NCBI RefSeq assembly: GCF_004762045.1
Contig: NZ_SJOM01000007.1
Location: forward strand, 673,332 to 737,331
Source: Mycobacterium sp. DL99
GTDB taxonomy: Bacteria > Actinomycetota > Actinomycetes > Mycobacteriales > Mycobacteriaceae
Reading direction: 5' to 3'
Length of the DNA stretch: 64,000 bases
Part shown: positions 1-8,351 of the stretch, piece by piece
Layout of the letters: every line of letters starts with the position of its first letter
How positions within the stretch are numbered: position 1 is the stretch's first letter
Position numbers and translations under genes: made by a program
The notes under the pieces: generated by a model
Told to the model about the DNA's origin: nothing
Database searches by the model: none
Seen by the model: the letters and a program-made list of their open reading frames with translations, nothing else

Positions 1-15
1 GAGGCAGGAAACGAG

Positions 16-726
16 TTGAACGCACCTGCAGGCGGGGCGATCCCGCCGTTGATCCAGCGGCCGCAAAGCGTATCGGTGGCGCTGGCAGCGCATTTCGAGC
101 GTCTGATCGCGACGGGCGAGATCTCGCCCGGAACGCGACTCCCGTCGGAACGTGAGCTCGCGGCGTCGATGTCAGTATCGCGGTCCTCGCTTCGCGAGGC
201 GATGCACGAACTCGAATCGAAGCGTCTCGTCTCGCGGGTCCGGGGCCGCGGAACCGTCGTGTTGGCGCCGACGGCAAGCGTCGACGAGCTACTGGCGATA
301 GCCGGTGGCGGTACAGAACAAGAACATGCCGCCGAATTGCGTTCTGTCATCGAACCCTCGATCGCAGAACTCGCGGCACACCGGGCTACGTCGGCGAACC
401 TGCTGCAGCTTCGGGATGTACTCGACAAGTCGCACGAGAACCTTCTGCAGGCTGAGTCACTTCGCCTCGACGTCGAATTCCACCTGCTGCTCGCGCAGGC
501 CGCGCAGAACCCGCTTCTGACTGCACTGCAGACGTTGGCCAGCGAGTGGACCGGTGAGGTGCGCAAGCACTCGCATTCCACGAGACACGGGCGCTGCGCG
601 TCGGTGCGTGGTCACCAGGAGATCTTCGATGCGGTTCGGACCCACGACGGACTCGCCGCGCGTCGGGCCATGGAAGACCACCTGCGCGACGTACGCGAAC
701 TCGTCGCCAAAGCGACGCACTCGTGA
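16..726 (+). CDS. GntR-family (FadR/FCD-type) transcriptional regulator
   Basis: Probable DNA-binding metabolite sensor of 236 aa. The N-terminal winged helix (about residues 15-85) shows the GntR signature: 'GTRLPSERELAASM', then 'SRSSLREAMHELESKRLVSRV'. An all-helical FCD ligand domain follows (about 100-225), with the usual spaced Arg/His metal-binding pattern including 'FHLLLAQAAQNPLL'. The start used is TTG at 16, preceded by AGGAAA. An earlier start outside the window cannot be excluded. The gene ends just before a strong hairpin and converges on the acyl-CoA dehydrogenase gene. The ligand is unknown. Confidence 0.85.
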   Translation: MNAPAGGAIPPLIQRPQSVSVALAAHFERLIATGEISPGTRLPSERELAASMSVSRSSLREAMHELESKRLVSRVRGRGTVVLAPTASVDELLAIAGGGTEQEHAAELRSVIEPSIAELAAHRATSANLLQLRDVLDKSHENLLQAESLRLDVEFHLLLAQAAQNPLLTALQTLASEWTGEVRKHSHSTRHGRCASVRGHQEIFDAVRTHDGLAARRAMEDHLRDVRELVAKATHS

Positions 727-741
727 GCCTGACCCCGGCGA

Positions 742-793
742 GCAGACGCAAAACTGCCCCTTTTCCAGCGAAAAGGGGCAGTTTTGCGTCTGC
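742..793. terminator. Perfect 24-bp-arm hairpin between convergent genes
   Basis: Left arm 742-765 and right arm 770-793 are perfectly complementary over 24 bp, with a 4-base loop (cagc). The arms contain an A/T-rich stretch beside a C4/G4 block. It sits between the stop of the GntR gene and the stop of the fadE6-like gene, so it probably terminates transcription from both sides. Confidence 0.8.
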
Positions 794-804
794 TAGCGCA
801 AGGG

Positions 805-3012
805 TTACGGATCGCGGGGCAGGCCCAGCAGTCGTTCGGCGATGATGTTGAGCTGCACCTCGCTGGTGCCGCCGTAGATCGTCGTGGCGCGGCTGGCCAA
901 CAGGTACTCGGCCCAGCGCCCGAATTCCTGCTGGGGATCGCCGACGGCCCCGTCGGTGCCGAAGGAGGCCACCGCGAACTCCGCGTAGCCCTGGCCGGTC
1001 TTCATCGACAGCAGCTTGGAGATCGCCGCGGCGGGCATGGGATCGCCGCCGGCCAATGTCAGCAGGGTCGACCGCAGGTTCAGCACCTTGGCGGCGTGGC
1101 CCTCGGCGATCAGCCGGCCGGCGTGGTTCTGCTCGATCTGGTCGAACTGCCCGTCGCGAAGGAACGCCACGAACTGTTCCAGGTTGGCCAGGAACGGCGG
1201 CTCGCTGCTGCCGATCGACACCCGTTCGTTTGTCAGCGTGTTGCGGCTGACCTCCCAGCCGCGGTTGACCTCACCGAGCACCATGTCGTCGGGCACGAAC
1301 ACGTCGTCGATGAACACGGTGTTGAACATCGCGTTGCCGGTCAGTTCCCGCAGGGGCTTCACTTCGACGCCCGGAGCCGTCATGTCGAGCAGGAAGTACG
1401 TGATGCCATTGTGCTTCGGAGCGTGCGAGTCCGTCCGCGCCAGCAGGGCACCCCACGCCGAGTACTGCGCACCGGTCGTCCAGATCTTCTGCCCGGTGAT
1501 GCGCCAGCCGCCGTCGACCTTGGTGGCCTTGGTGGTCAGGCTGGCCAGGTCGGAACCCGCGCCCGGCTCGGAAAACAGCTGGCACCAGATCATCTCGCCG
1601 CGGAACGTCGGCGGCAGGAAGCGCTGCTTCTGCTCGTCGGTGCCGAACGCCACGATCGACGGGATGATCCACGAGGCGATGCCCATCTGCGGGCGCCGTA
1701 CCCGGCCGGTGCTGAACTCCTGGGCGATGATGATCTGCTCGATCGGTTCGGACGCCCGCCCCCACGGCCTGGGCAGGTGCGGCTGCACCCATCCGCCCTC
1801 GGCGATCGCGGTGTTGCGCTCGGCGCCACTCGGAATTGCCTTCAGCCCAGCGACTTCCGCGCGGATCTCGTCACGCAGCTTCTCGGTGTCGGGATCCAGG
1901 TCGATGTCGACCGGGCGCATTCCGGTTGCGGTCGCGGTATCGACCACCGACTGCGGGTAGTCCGAGGCCCGGCCGAAGCACGCGGCCAGCACGAGTGCGC
2001 GCCGGTAGTAGACGTTGGTGTCGTGCTCCCAGGTGAATCCGATGCCGCCGTGCACCTGGATGCAGTCCTGGGTGGTGTGCTGCGCGGCGGCCGGTGCCAG
2101 GGTGGCGGCCACTGCGGCGGCGAACTCGAAATGGGTTTGTGCAGAAGGGTCTTCCCGCGCCTCGTCCAATGCGCGGGCAGCGTCCCAGACGGCGGCGGTC
2201 GCCCGCTCGGTCTCGGCAATCATCCCGGCGCACTTGTGTTTGATCGCCTGGAACTGGCCGATAGGCCTGCCGAACTGTTCGCGGATCTTGGCGTATGCGG
2301 TGGCGGTGTCGGTGGCCCAGCGGGCGACACCGATCGCCTCGGCCGACAGCAGGGTCGTGATCAGGGCACGGGCGTGGGCGCGGCTGAGCCGAGAAAGAAC
2401 GCGACCAGCGTCCTCGTCCAAGGTCACCTCGGTGGCGTTGGCCCGCACATGGGCCAGCGGCCGCAGCGGGTCGACGCTGCGCACCGGCTCGATCTCCAGC
2501 TGGGCGGCGTCCAGCACCACCCACTGGACACCGGACTCGATCGCGACCGGCAGTACCAGCACCGAGGCCTGCGCCGCGGCGGGCACCGCGCGTGCCTCGC
2601 CGCGGATGACCAGGCCGTCGCCGTGCCGGGTAGCGGTCAGGCCGGAGTCGATGGCGTAGGCGGCGATGGTCTCACCCGAGGCCAGGCCGCCCAGCACCTT
2701 GGCCTCGGAATTGTCGGCCGAGATCAGCGCGCCGGCGATCGCCGACGGGACGAAGGGTCCCGGCACCGCGCCGTACCCGAACTCGGCCAATGCGATGGCC
2801 AGCTCCAGGATTCCGAAGCCTTGCCCGCCAACGGATTCCGAGAGATGGACGCCCTGTAGGCCCTGCTCGGCCGCGGCTTTCCAGTACGGAGGGGGGTTGG
2901 GGATGGGCGTTTCGAGAGCTTCGTGGAGCACCTCTGACGGCGCCACCCGCGCTACCAGGGACCGAACAGAATCGGCCAGATCGCTGTGCTCAGACGTGAT
3001 CGCAATGGGCAT
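805..3012 (-). CDS. fadE6: FadE6-like double-domain acyl-CoA dehydrogenase
   Basis: Predicted flavin-dependent acyl-CoA dehydrogenase of 735 aa, nearly twice the usual 380-400 aa. The N-terminal half (about 1-365) is a complete ACAD fold ending in 'IQVHGGIGFTWEHD'. A second ACAD domain (about 385-735) contains 'LFSEPGAGSDLASL', 'KIWTTGAQYSAW' and the C-terminal 'IYGGTSEVQLNIIAERLLG' with the likely catalytic Glu. Length and position match M. tuberculosis FadE6 (Rv0271c, recalled from memory). The ATG at 3012 follows a GGAGG site. Natural substrate unknown; the tandem design resembles mycobacterial fatty-acid or sterol side-chain dehydrogenases. Confidence 0.85.
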   Translation of the reverse strand: MPIAITSEHSDLADSVRSLVARVAPSEVLHEALETPIPNPPPYWKAAAEQGLQGVHLSESVGGQGFGILELAIALAEFGYGAVPGPFVPSAIAGALISADNSEAKVLGGLASGETIAAYAIDSGLTATRHGDGLVIRGEARAVPAAAQASVLVLPVAIESGVQWVVLDAAQLEIEPVRSVDPLRPLAHVRANATEVTLDEDAGRVLSRLSRAHARALITTLLSAEAIGVARWATDTATAYAKIREQFGRPIGQFQAIKHKCAGMIAETERATAAVWDAARALDEAREDPSAQTHFEFAAAVAATLAPAAAQHTTQDCIQVHGGIGFTWEHDTNVYYRRALVLAACFGRASDYPQSVVDTATATGMRPVDIDLDPDTEKLRDEIRAEVAGLKAIPSGAERNTAIAEGGWVQPHLPRPWGRASEPIEQIIIAQEFSTGRVRRPQMGIASWIIPSIVAFGTDEQKQRFLPPTFRGEMIWCQLFSEPGAGSDLASLTTKATKVDGGWRITGQKIWTTGAQYSAWGALLARTDSHAPKHNGITYFLLDMTAPGVEVKPLRELTGNAMFNTVFIDDVFVPDDMVLGEVNRGWEVSRNTLTNERVSIGSSEPPFLANLEQFVAFLRDGQFDQIEQNHAGRLIAEGHAAKVLNLRSTLLTLAGGDPMPAAAISKLLSMKTGQGYAEFAVASFGTDGAVGDPQQEFGRWAEYLLASRATTIYGGTSEVQLNIIAERLLGLPRDP

Positions 3013-3041
3013 GCGGCACCTCCATCCCGGGCATATCGGTT

Positions 3042-3053
3042 AACCGGTCGGTT
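3042..3053. promoter_or_regulatory. Palindrome aaccg-gt-cggtt upstream of fadE6
   Basis: A 12-bp palindrome with 5-bp arms and a 2-bp centre lies 30 bp upstream of the fadE6-like start codon, in the 84-bp gap to the next gene. Size and symmetry suit a TetR-family operator. No regulator is assigned; a chance palindrome is possible. Confidence 0.35.
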
Positions 3054-3096
3054 GGGGCCGAGGGTACCCCGGCGTGACGCGCGCCACTCCGGCGGC

Positions 3097-4065
3097 CTAT
3101 CTAACCCCGTTTACTACGTGGGCCATGTGTTCGCCGTCGCGGATGCGCCGGCAATTGTCGACCGCCATGGTCAGATAGCGCCGCATCGTGTCGACGGTGT
3201 ACCAGGTGACGTGCGGGGTGAGCACCACATTGGGCAGCTCCAGCAGGGGATTGCCGGGCGGTACGGGCTCCTCGGCGAAGACGTCCAGGCCGGCCGCGGC
3301 CAACTGCCCGCTGCGCAGCGCCTCGACGAGGGCCGGCTCGTCGATGATCGGACCGCGCGCGGTGTTGACGACGACGGCGCCTGGTTTCATCGAAGCCAGG
3401 GCCTTGCTGTCGAGTAGCCCACGGGTGGCCTCGGTCAGCGGGAGATGCAGCGAGACGATATCGCTGGCGGCCAACAGGTCTGGCAGGCTGCGCCACCCGG
3501 GATGGCCGGTGTCGCGGGTGCTGGTGTGGATCACCTGGGAGGGATCGGCGCCCATCGCGACGACGATCTTCTCGACCCGCTTGGCGACGTTGCCGTAGCC
3601 GAGCAGGCCCACGGTGCACCCGCTGATATCGCGCACGGTTTCACCCAGGCTGTGATCGGAGGGCCAACCCGTGCCGTCCCGGGTGGCGCGGTCGAGTTCA
3701 GGCAACCGGCGCAGTGCCGCCAGCATGAGCAGCACGGTGCCCTCGGCCACCGACGGAGCATTGGCCCCGGGCATGTTGGCCACCAGGATGCCCAGCCGGG
3801 TAGCCGTGTCGACGTCGATGGTGTTCACCCCGGCGCCCAACTTGTGCACCAAACGCAGTCGCAGCCCGCGCTCCAGGTCATCGCCGGACACCGGCCGCAA
3901 CACGTGCCAGAGCACCTCGGCCGACGGCAGTTCTCGGTAGAAGGTGGCGTCGTCGTCTTCGGCGCAGAACGTGACGTCGAGCCAGTCCTGGTGAGGTGCA
4001 AGAAAATCCATCACCTTGTCACCGGGGGTGAAATGCGCCAGGACCTTGATCCGGCCTGGGTTCAC
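3097..4065 (-). CDS. D-2-hydroxyacid dehydrogenase (NAD-dependent, D-isomer family)
   Basis: Oxidoreductase of 322 aa. A substrate-domain N-terminus is followed by a Rossmann nucleotide-binding domain with 'GLLGYGNVAKRVE'. Catalytic Arg (NTARGPIID), Glu (FAEEPVPPGNPLL) and His (LTPHVTWYT) are all present. The start is GTG 4065, overlapping the TGA of the upstream hydrolase as GTGA (4062-4065). This is better supported than the ATG at 4086 because it gives the usual family length and translational coupling. Last gene of a three-gene operon with the hydrolase and TetR genes. Substrate unknown. Confidence 0.85.
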   Translation of the reverse strand: MNPGRIKVLAHFTPGDKVMDFLAPHQDWLDVTFCAEDDDATFYRELPSAEVLWHVLRPVSGDDLERGLRLRLVHKLGAGVNTIDVDTATRLGILVANMPGANAPSVAEGTVLLMLAALRRLPELDRATRDGTGWPSDHSLGETVRDISGCTVGLLGYGNVAKRVEKIVVAMGADPSQVIHTSTRDTGHPGWRSLPDLLAASDIVSLHLPLTEATRGLLDSKALASMKPGAVVVNTARGPIIDEPALVEALRSGQLAAAGLDVFAEEPVPPGNPLLELPNVVLTPHVTWYTVDTMRRYLTMAVDNCRRIRDGEHMAHVVNGVR

Positions 4066-5189
4066 CGCCACCGCTTCGCGATCCATCGGGCGATGGTATC
4101 GGCCTGCTCGCCGCGCGCGCCCGGAGTCGTGAAGTAATGGTCGGTGTCGATCGAGCACTGGGACTTGTCCGTGCTCGCCAGCGCGTCGTAGATGCGTTTG
4201 GCATCGGACGGATACACCCCGGTGTCCTGGTCGGCATTGATCACCAGGGCCGGGCAGGTGATCCGGGCCAGGTGCGGCTCGGCCCGGGTCTGGGCGTGCC
4301 GCAGGCTCCACATGCCGATCCAGTTGCGGACGGTGGTGGCCGCGGCGATGCCGCGGGCCGACCGGTTGGCCTTGATCGGCACCCCCGCGTAACACAGGTT
4401 GGGCTGCCTGCGGGTCGGCTCGACCGTCGGATCGACCATTCTCGGGTCGGCCCAGGTGCGCATGACGGTGAACGGGCGGTCCGAATATCCAGCCGCCTGA
4501 ATCCTTTTGAGTTCGTCCTCAGCCCAGTCGGTGATCTTCTCGTTGCGTGCGACCTGGGCCGCGCGGTAGCGCGCCACGAATTCTGCCGATAAGGGTGCCG
4601 CGTTGCGCTCGTCGAACAGGTCCAGGTCGGGGTCGCTGGCGATGGCGTCGTTCTCGTCGACGACCGCCCCATCCATCCAGGCGGTCAGCACATCTGGGCG
4701 GCCCGGATGGGCCGCGCTGGCCATATACCCGTCGGCGGGCAGTAGATCGGTCAGGCCCGCGGCGGGCCGCATGCCTTCGAGTGGCCGTACGTTCGGATCG
4801 ACGGCTTGGGACTGGTAGGCCGCCATCAAGGAACCGCCACCGGAATTGCCCAGTAGAACAACGGTTTCGATGCCCTGTACCTCACGGAGCCAGCGCACGC
4901 CCACCCCGATGTCGACCACTGCGTGGTCCAGCAGGAAGCTGCTCTCGAATCCGCGGAAGCGGGTGTTCCAGCCGAGGAAGCCGATGCCCCTGGCGGCCAG
5001 GTGGTCGGCGATGTAGTGCTCGGAGAAGTCGATCTGGTAGTGCGTGGCGATCACCGCGACCGTGGGCTTGTGGTCCGCGCTTCGGTAATACAGGCCCTGG
5101 CAGGGGTATCCGCCCGCACCGGCGCGCTGGGCCGTCGGCGATTCCAGGCCGATGAACTCGCGAACCACTTCCGGTGACGCATTGTTCAT
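4062..5189 (-). CDS. Alpha/beta-hydrolase family protein (Rv0272c-like)
   Basis: Protein of 375 aa with an alpha/beta-hydrolase layout. A nucleophile elbow 'LLGNSGGGSLMAAYQSQ' (Ser in G-N-S-G-G) lies near residue 120. A late 'VINADQDTGVYPSDAKRIYD' region supplies a candidate acid and 'SIDTDHYFTTPG' a candidate His. The start ATG 5189 overlaps the TGA of the TetR gene as ATGA (5186-5189), and the stop overlaps the dehydrogenase start. Length and neighbours match M. tuberculosis Rv0272c (from memory). Substrate not known. Confidence 0.8.
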   Translation of the reverse strand: MNNASPEVVREFIGLESPTAQRAGAGGYPCQGLYYRSADHKPTVAVIATHYQIDFSEHYIADHLAARGIGFLGWNTRFRGFESSFLLDHAVVDIGVGVRWLREVQGIETVVLLGNSGGGSLMAAYQSQAVDPNVRPLEGMRPAAGLTDLLPADGYMASAAHPGRPDVLTAWMDGAVVDENDAIASDPDLDLFDERNAAPLSAEFVARYRAAQVARNEKITDWAEDELKRIQAAGYSDRPFTVMRTWADPRMVDPTVEPTRRQPNLCYAGVPIKANRSARGIAAATTVRNWIGMWSLRHAQTRAEPHLARITCPALVINADQDTGVYPSDAKRIYDALASTDKSQCSIDTDHYFTTPGARGEQADTIARWIAKRWR

Positions 5190-5815
5190 GAGCGGGAGGT
5201 CTCCTCGTGGTAGATGGTCCGGTAGAACACGTTGGCCAGGGTGGTGATGCAGGCGGAGTCGTCTGCGGTGGCGTCGCGCCCGCCGGACAACTGGGTGTAG
5301 CAGAACTGGTTGAGCATCGACACCAATGCGACGGCGGTCAGGTGGGCGTCGTCGTCGGGGCAGAACCCTTGCTGCTGAGCATGTTTGATCATCTCGGTGA
5401 TCATGGCGATCGGCAGCTGGCAGATCTCGTCCCAGTATTCGGCGAAGTCGTCGTCGACCATCGCCATCTGGGACACGGCGATGATCTCGGCCAGGCGGTG
5501 CCGGTAGGTCATCCAGTGGGCGGAGGCCGCCTGGTGGCAGCGTTCCCAGTTGGTCAGATTCGGGCCGGTCGCGGGAAGTGCGCGTTCGCGGGCCTCGTTG
5601 CGGAATCGCAGGGCCCATTCGCGGACCATGGCCTCTTTCGAGGCGTAGTAGTTGTAGAACGACGCGGCCGACCGGCCCGCCTCGGAGGCGATGTCGGCGA
5701 TCGTGGTGGCCAGGATGCCCTTGCGGGCGATCACCGCACGGGCCGCGCTGTCGATCGCCGCCTGGGTCTGGCGGCCACGCGCGGTCGGCAACGGGGAACG
5801 GGGGCTGACGGTCAC
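5186..5815 (-). CDS. TetR-family regulator, first gene of its operon (Rv0273c-like)
   Basis: Regulator of 209 aa from GTG 5815. The N-terminal TetR helix-turn-helix is clear: 'AIDSAARAVIARKGILATTIADIASEAGRSAASFYNYYASKEAM'-type sequence at about 18-60. The C-terminal ligand domain is divergent. I prefer GTG 5815, which has an AGGAAG ribosome site and the usual length, over GTG 5866, which would abut the operator palindrome. It heads an operon with the hydrolase and dehydrogenase and probably controls both this operon and the divergent VOC gene. Confidence 0.82.
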   Translation of the reverse strand: MTVSPRSPLPTARGRQTQAAIDSAARAVIARKGILATTIADIASEAGRSAASFYNYYASKEAMVREWALRFRNEARERALPATGPNLTNWERCHQAASAHWMTYRHRLAEIIAVSQMAMVDDDFAEYWDEICQLPIAMITEMIKHAQQQGFCPDDDAHLTAVALVSMLNQFCYTQLSGGRDATADDSACITTLANVFYRTIYHEETSRS

Positions 5816-5866
5816 AGACTTCCTCACTCCCGGCGGGCCGGGAAATCTTTCACGGTCATTGATCAC

Positions 5867-5892
5867 ATCTGAATCTGATGTTAGATTCAGAT
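5867..5892. promoter_or_regulatory. 26-bp operator-like palindrome between TetR and VOC genes
   Basis: Arms atctgaatct (5867-5876) and agattcagat (5883-5892) are perfect inverted repeats around a 6-bp spacer. The element lies 51 bp upstream of the TetR start and 45 bp upstream of the VOC protein start, so one dimeric regulator could control both directions. Most likely the operator of the adjacent TetR protein (inference). Confidence 0.7.
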
Positions 5893-5937
5893 TCGCAGTT
5901 GCGCCAGTGTTTGGTGTCCACCCCGGAGGTGTATGAC

Positions 5938-6516
5938 GTGATCAAGCCCAACAACCCCAACCCGGAGTTCGAGTTCGGCGGTATCAACCATGTGGCACTG
6001 GTCTGCGCGGACATGGCGCGCACGGTCGACTTCTACACCAACGTGCTCGGCATGCCCCTGATCAAATCGCTCGACCTGCCCGGCGGCATGGGGCAGCACT
6101 TCTTCTTCGACGCGGGCAACGGGGACTGCATCGCGTTCTTCTGGTTCCGCGAGGCCCCCGACGGCGTGCCCGGGATCTCGGCCCCCGCCGCGCTCCCCGG
6201 CATCGGCGAATTCGTCAGCGCCACCGGGTCCCTGAACCACATCGCCCTGCACGTGCCCGCCGAGAAGTTCGACGAGTACCGGCAGAAGCTCAAGGCCAAG
6301 GGTGTTCGGGTCGGCCCGGTTCTCAACCACGACGACAGCCCGATGCAGGCGTCGGCGACGGTGCACCCAGGCGTCTACGTGCGGTCGTTCTACTTCCTCG
6401 ACCCGGACGGGATCACTCTGGAATTCGCTTGCTGGACCAAGGAATTCACCGACAATGACGCGCAGGCGGCGCCGAAGACGGCCGCCGATCGCCGTCCGCC
6501 GGTGGCGGCGGGGTAG
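5938..6516 (+). CDS. Glyoxalase/bleomycin-resistance (VOC) fold protein (Rv0274-like)
   Basis: Protein of 192 aa with two VOC beta-alpha-beta-beta-beta units. The first has 'INHVALVCADMARTVDFYTNVLGM'. The second has 'LNHIALHVPAEKFDEYRQKL' and ends 'FLDPDGITLEFACW', where His and Glu are candidate metal ligands. GTG 5938 is chosen because a GGAGG site ends 8 nt upstream and the length fits Rv0274 (193 aa, from memory). It could be a dioxygenase, isomerase or lyase; the fold does not decide this. Divergent from the TetR gene. Confidence 0.8.
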   Translation: MIKPNNPNPEFEFGGINHVALVCADMARTVDFYTNVLGMPLIKSLDLPGGMGQHFFFDAGNGDCIAFFWFREAPDGVPGISAPAALPGIGEFVSATGSLNHIALHVPAEKFDEYRQKLKAKGVRVGPVLNHDDSPMQASATVHPGVYVRSFYFLDPDGITLEFACWTKEFTDNDAQAAPKTAADRRPPVAAG

Positions 6517-6526
6517 TACCCGGTCC

Positions 6527-7360
6527 CTACTTGGTGGCGGTGACGAAATATCCGCGCGGCACGCCGGGGACATCCAGCGGCACCGCGGGGGCGAACCACC
6601 GGTTCCACTTGTTGCCCGGCTCGGCCACATCGGTGACGACCGCCGACCAGCCCAGGCGCTCACACAGCTGCTCCGGGGCATCGGTGCCGAACAGCCACGG
6701 CGCTCCGTTGCGGGACATCCGTTCGCGGACCGCGGCCAGCATGACGCTGTCCAGCAGTACCTTGCCGACGATGTCGTAGAGCAATACCGAACCGGGCGCC
6801 GAGAGCGCGTCGACCCGCTCGAACAGCGTGCGCACGGCGCCCTCGTCGAGGTATTGCAGCAGCCCTTCCATCAACCAGACGGCCGGCAGCTCCGGGTCGA
6901 AGCCGTTGGCCCGCAAGGCGTCAGTCCAGTCCTGCGTCAGGTCGACGCCGATGGCCACCCGCCGGCAGCGTGGTTCGTCGCCGGCCAACGCCTCGGCCTT
7001 GGCCGCGATCACCGCTGGCTGATCGAGTTCGAACACCGTGGTGCCGTCGGGCCACGGCAGCCGGTAGGCCCGGGCGTCCAGGCCCGCGGCGAGGATCACC
7101 ACCTGCCGGACCGGTGGCACGGCGTTCAACAGCGCCTCGTCCCAGAAGCGGGTGCGCACCACGATCTGCAGAGTGGACTTGTCACCGCTGGCGGCGACGG
7201 CTTCAGCGAGCATCCGCTGACCGGACTCACCGGCCAGGCGCTCTGCGAACGAATCATCGAAAAGCCGGTCGGGGCGGCGGGTTTCCTCGGCGCGGATGGC
7301 TGCCACCAGGACGCCGGTGTCGGCCACTGCCCGACCTGGAGTCTGTCCGGAGTTGGTCAT
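6527..7360 (-). CDS. SAM-dependent methyltransferase, LCMT family
   Basis: Protein of 277 aa of the mycobacterial LCMT/Ppm1-type O-methyltransferase family. Characteristic motifs are 'RTRFWDEAL', 'VVILAAGLDARAYRLPWP' (SAM-binding loop), 'VFELDQPAVIAAK' with the acidic ribose-binding residue, and 'VWLMEGLLQYL'. The C-terminus carries 'NRWFAPAVPLDVPGVPRGYF'. ATG 7360 start. A related methyltransferase lies at 12364-13257. Targets of this family in mycobacteria are mostly unknown. It converges on the VOC gene with an 11-bp gap. Confidence 0.85.
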   Translation of the reverse strand: MTNSGQTPGRAVADTGVLVAAIRAEETRRPDRLFDDSFAERLAGESGQRMLAEAVAASGDKSTLQIVVRTRFWDEALLNAVPPVRQVVILAAGLDARAYRLPWPDGTTVFELDQPAVIAAKAEALAGDEPRCRRVAIGVDLTQDWTDALRANGFDPELPAVWLMEGLLQYLDEGAVRTLFERVDALSAPGSVLLYDIVGKVLLDSVMLAAVRERMSRNGAPWLFGTDAPEQLCERLGWSAVVTDVAEPGNKWNRWFAPAVPLDVPGVPRGYFVTATK

Positions 7361-7367
7361 ATCGCCA

Positions 7368-8249
7368 TCATGCGCGTTCGGCAGTCATCGGGTCTTGGAT
7401 ATTTTTGCCCCGGGATTCCCGCGCAAGCAGCTGTAACGCGTCCGCCGAACTCGAGCCCTCCGCCGTCGTCACCACAACCAGTGATTGCTCGGCGTCGCGG
7501 GCCAGCGTCAGATTCTGCATCGTGACCGTGAGTGGTCCGGCGAGCGGATGGCGCAGGTCATAGGAGTCTGCCTCGCAGGGCTTGACCCGGTGATCGGCCC
7601 AGAGCGACACGAATTCCTCGCTCTTGACCGATAATTCACCGATCAGGGCGGACAGCAGTGCGTCGTCGGGATGCCGGCCCGCTGCCAGGCGGAGGCTGCC
7701 GACCACCGTCCGGACCTTGCGGTGCCAATCCACGTAGAGATCGCGACTATGGGAGTCGAGGAACAGCAGCCGGGCCAGGTTCGGCCGGGTCGCCGGGTTG
7801 TCCACCGACGTGAAATCCACGTGGCCGGCCAGCAGCGCGTGGCCCAGCTCGTTCCAGGCCAGCACATCGGTGCGGCGTCCGAGCACCAGCACCGGCAGAT
7901 GGTCCAGCGAGCGCAACAGATCGCGCGTCAACGCGCTGACGTGCTCGACGGGAGGACGTCGAGGCGGCTGCACGCGCCGTGATGCCAGCTCCCGCAGATG
8001 CGTCTGCTCGTGAACATCCAGTTGCAGAGCCCGCGCCAGCGCTTCGAGGATTGCCGCCGAGGCATTGGCCGATTGTCCCTGTTCCAGCCGCGTGTAATAC
8101 GACACGCTGACGCCGGCGAGCTGGGCAACTTCTTCCCGTCGCAGCCCCTCGACCCGGCGCCGCTCGCCGTACCGGGACAAGCCCACATCCTCTGGATGCA
8201 GCCGACCGCGCCGGGCCCGCAGGAATTCGCCGAGTTGTCCGGTGGTCAT
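7368..8249 (-). CDS. XRE-type helix-turn-helix regulator with MmyB-like ligand domain
   Basis: Regulator of 293 aa. The N-terminal Cro/C1 helix-turn-helix includes 'GLRREEVAQLAGVSVSYYTRLEQGQ' (about residues 33-57, shown in part). The C-terminal MmyB-like sensor domain includes 'LAWNELGHALLAG' and 'LLFLDSHSRDLYVDWH'. The ATG at 8249 is preferred; the long upstream extension of the frame is a shadow of the hydrolase gene. This family usually represses a divergent enzyme gene, and here it lies 102 bp from the divergent metallo-hydrolase gene. Confidence 0.85.
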   Translation of the reverse strand: MTTGQLGEFLRARRGRLHPEDVGLSRYGERRRVEGLRREEVAQLAGVSVSYYTRLEQGQSANASAAILEALARALQLDVHEQTHLRELASRRVQPPRRPPVEHVSALTRDLLRSLDHLPVLVLGRRTDVLAWNELGHALLAGHVDFTSVDNPATRPNLARLLFLDSHSRDLYVDWHRKVRTVVGSLRLAAGRHPDDALLSALIGELSVKSEEFVSLWADHRVKPCEADSYDLRHPLAGPLTVTMQNLTLARDAEQSLVVVTTAEGSSSADALQLLARESRGKNIQDPMTAERA

Positions 8250-8351
8250 GACCCCACTATGCCTGCGGTCTGATGAGCCGTGCCTATCCCGGCCAGGGGT
8301 AGGCACAGTGGGGCCTGGCTGAGCTGACAGGGCGTGACCAGGCTGGGTTCC

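Noticed and set aside
784..2859. Open frame of 691 codons on the plus strand
   Set aside because: Exactly antisense to the fadE6-like gene. It has Gly/Arg/Gln/Val-rich sequence with no family motif, typical of shadow frames in GC-rich genes.
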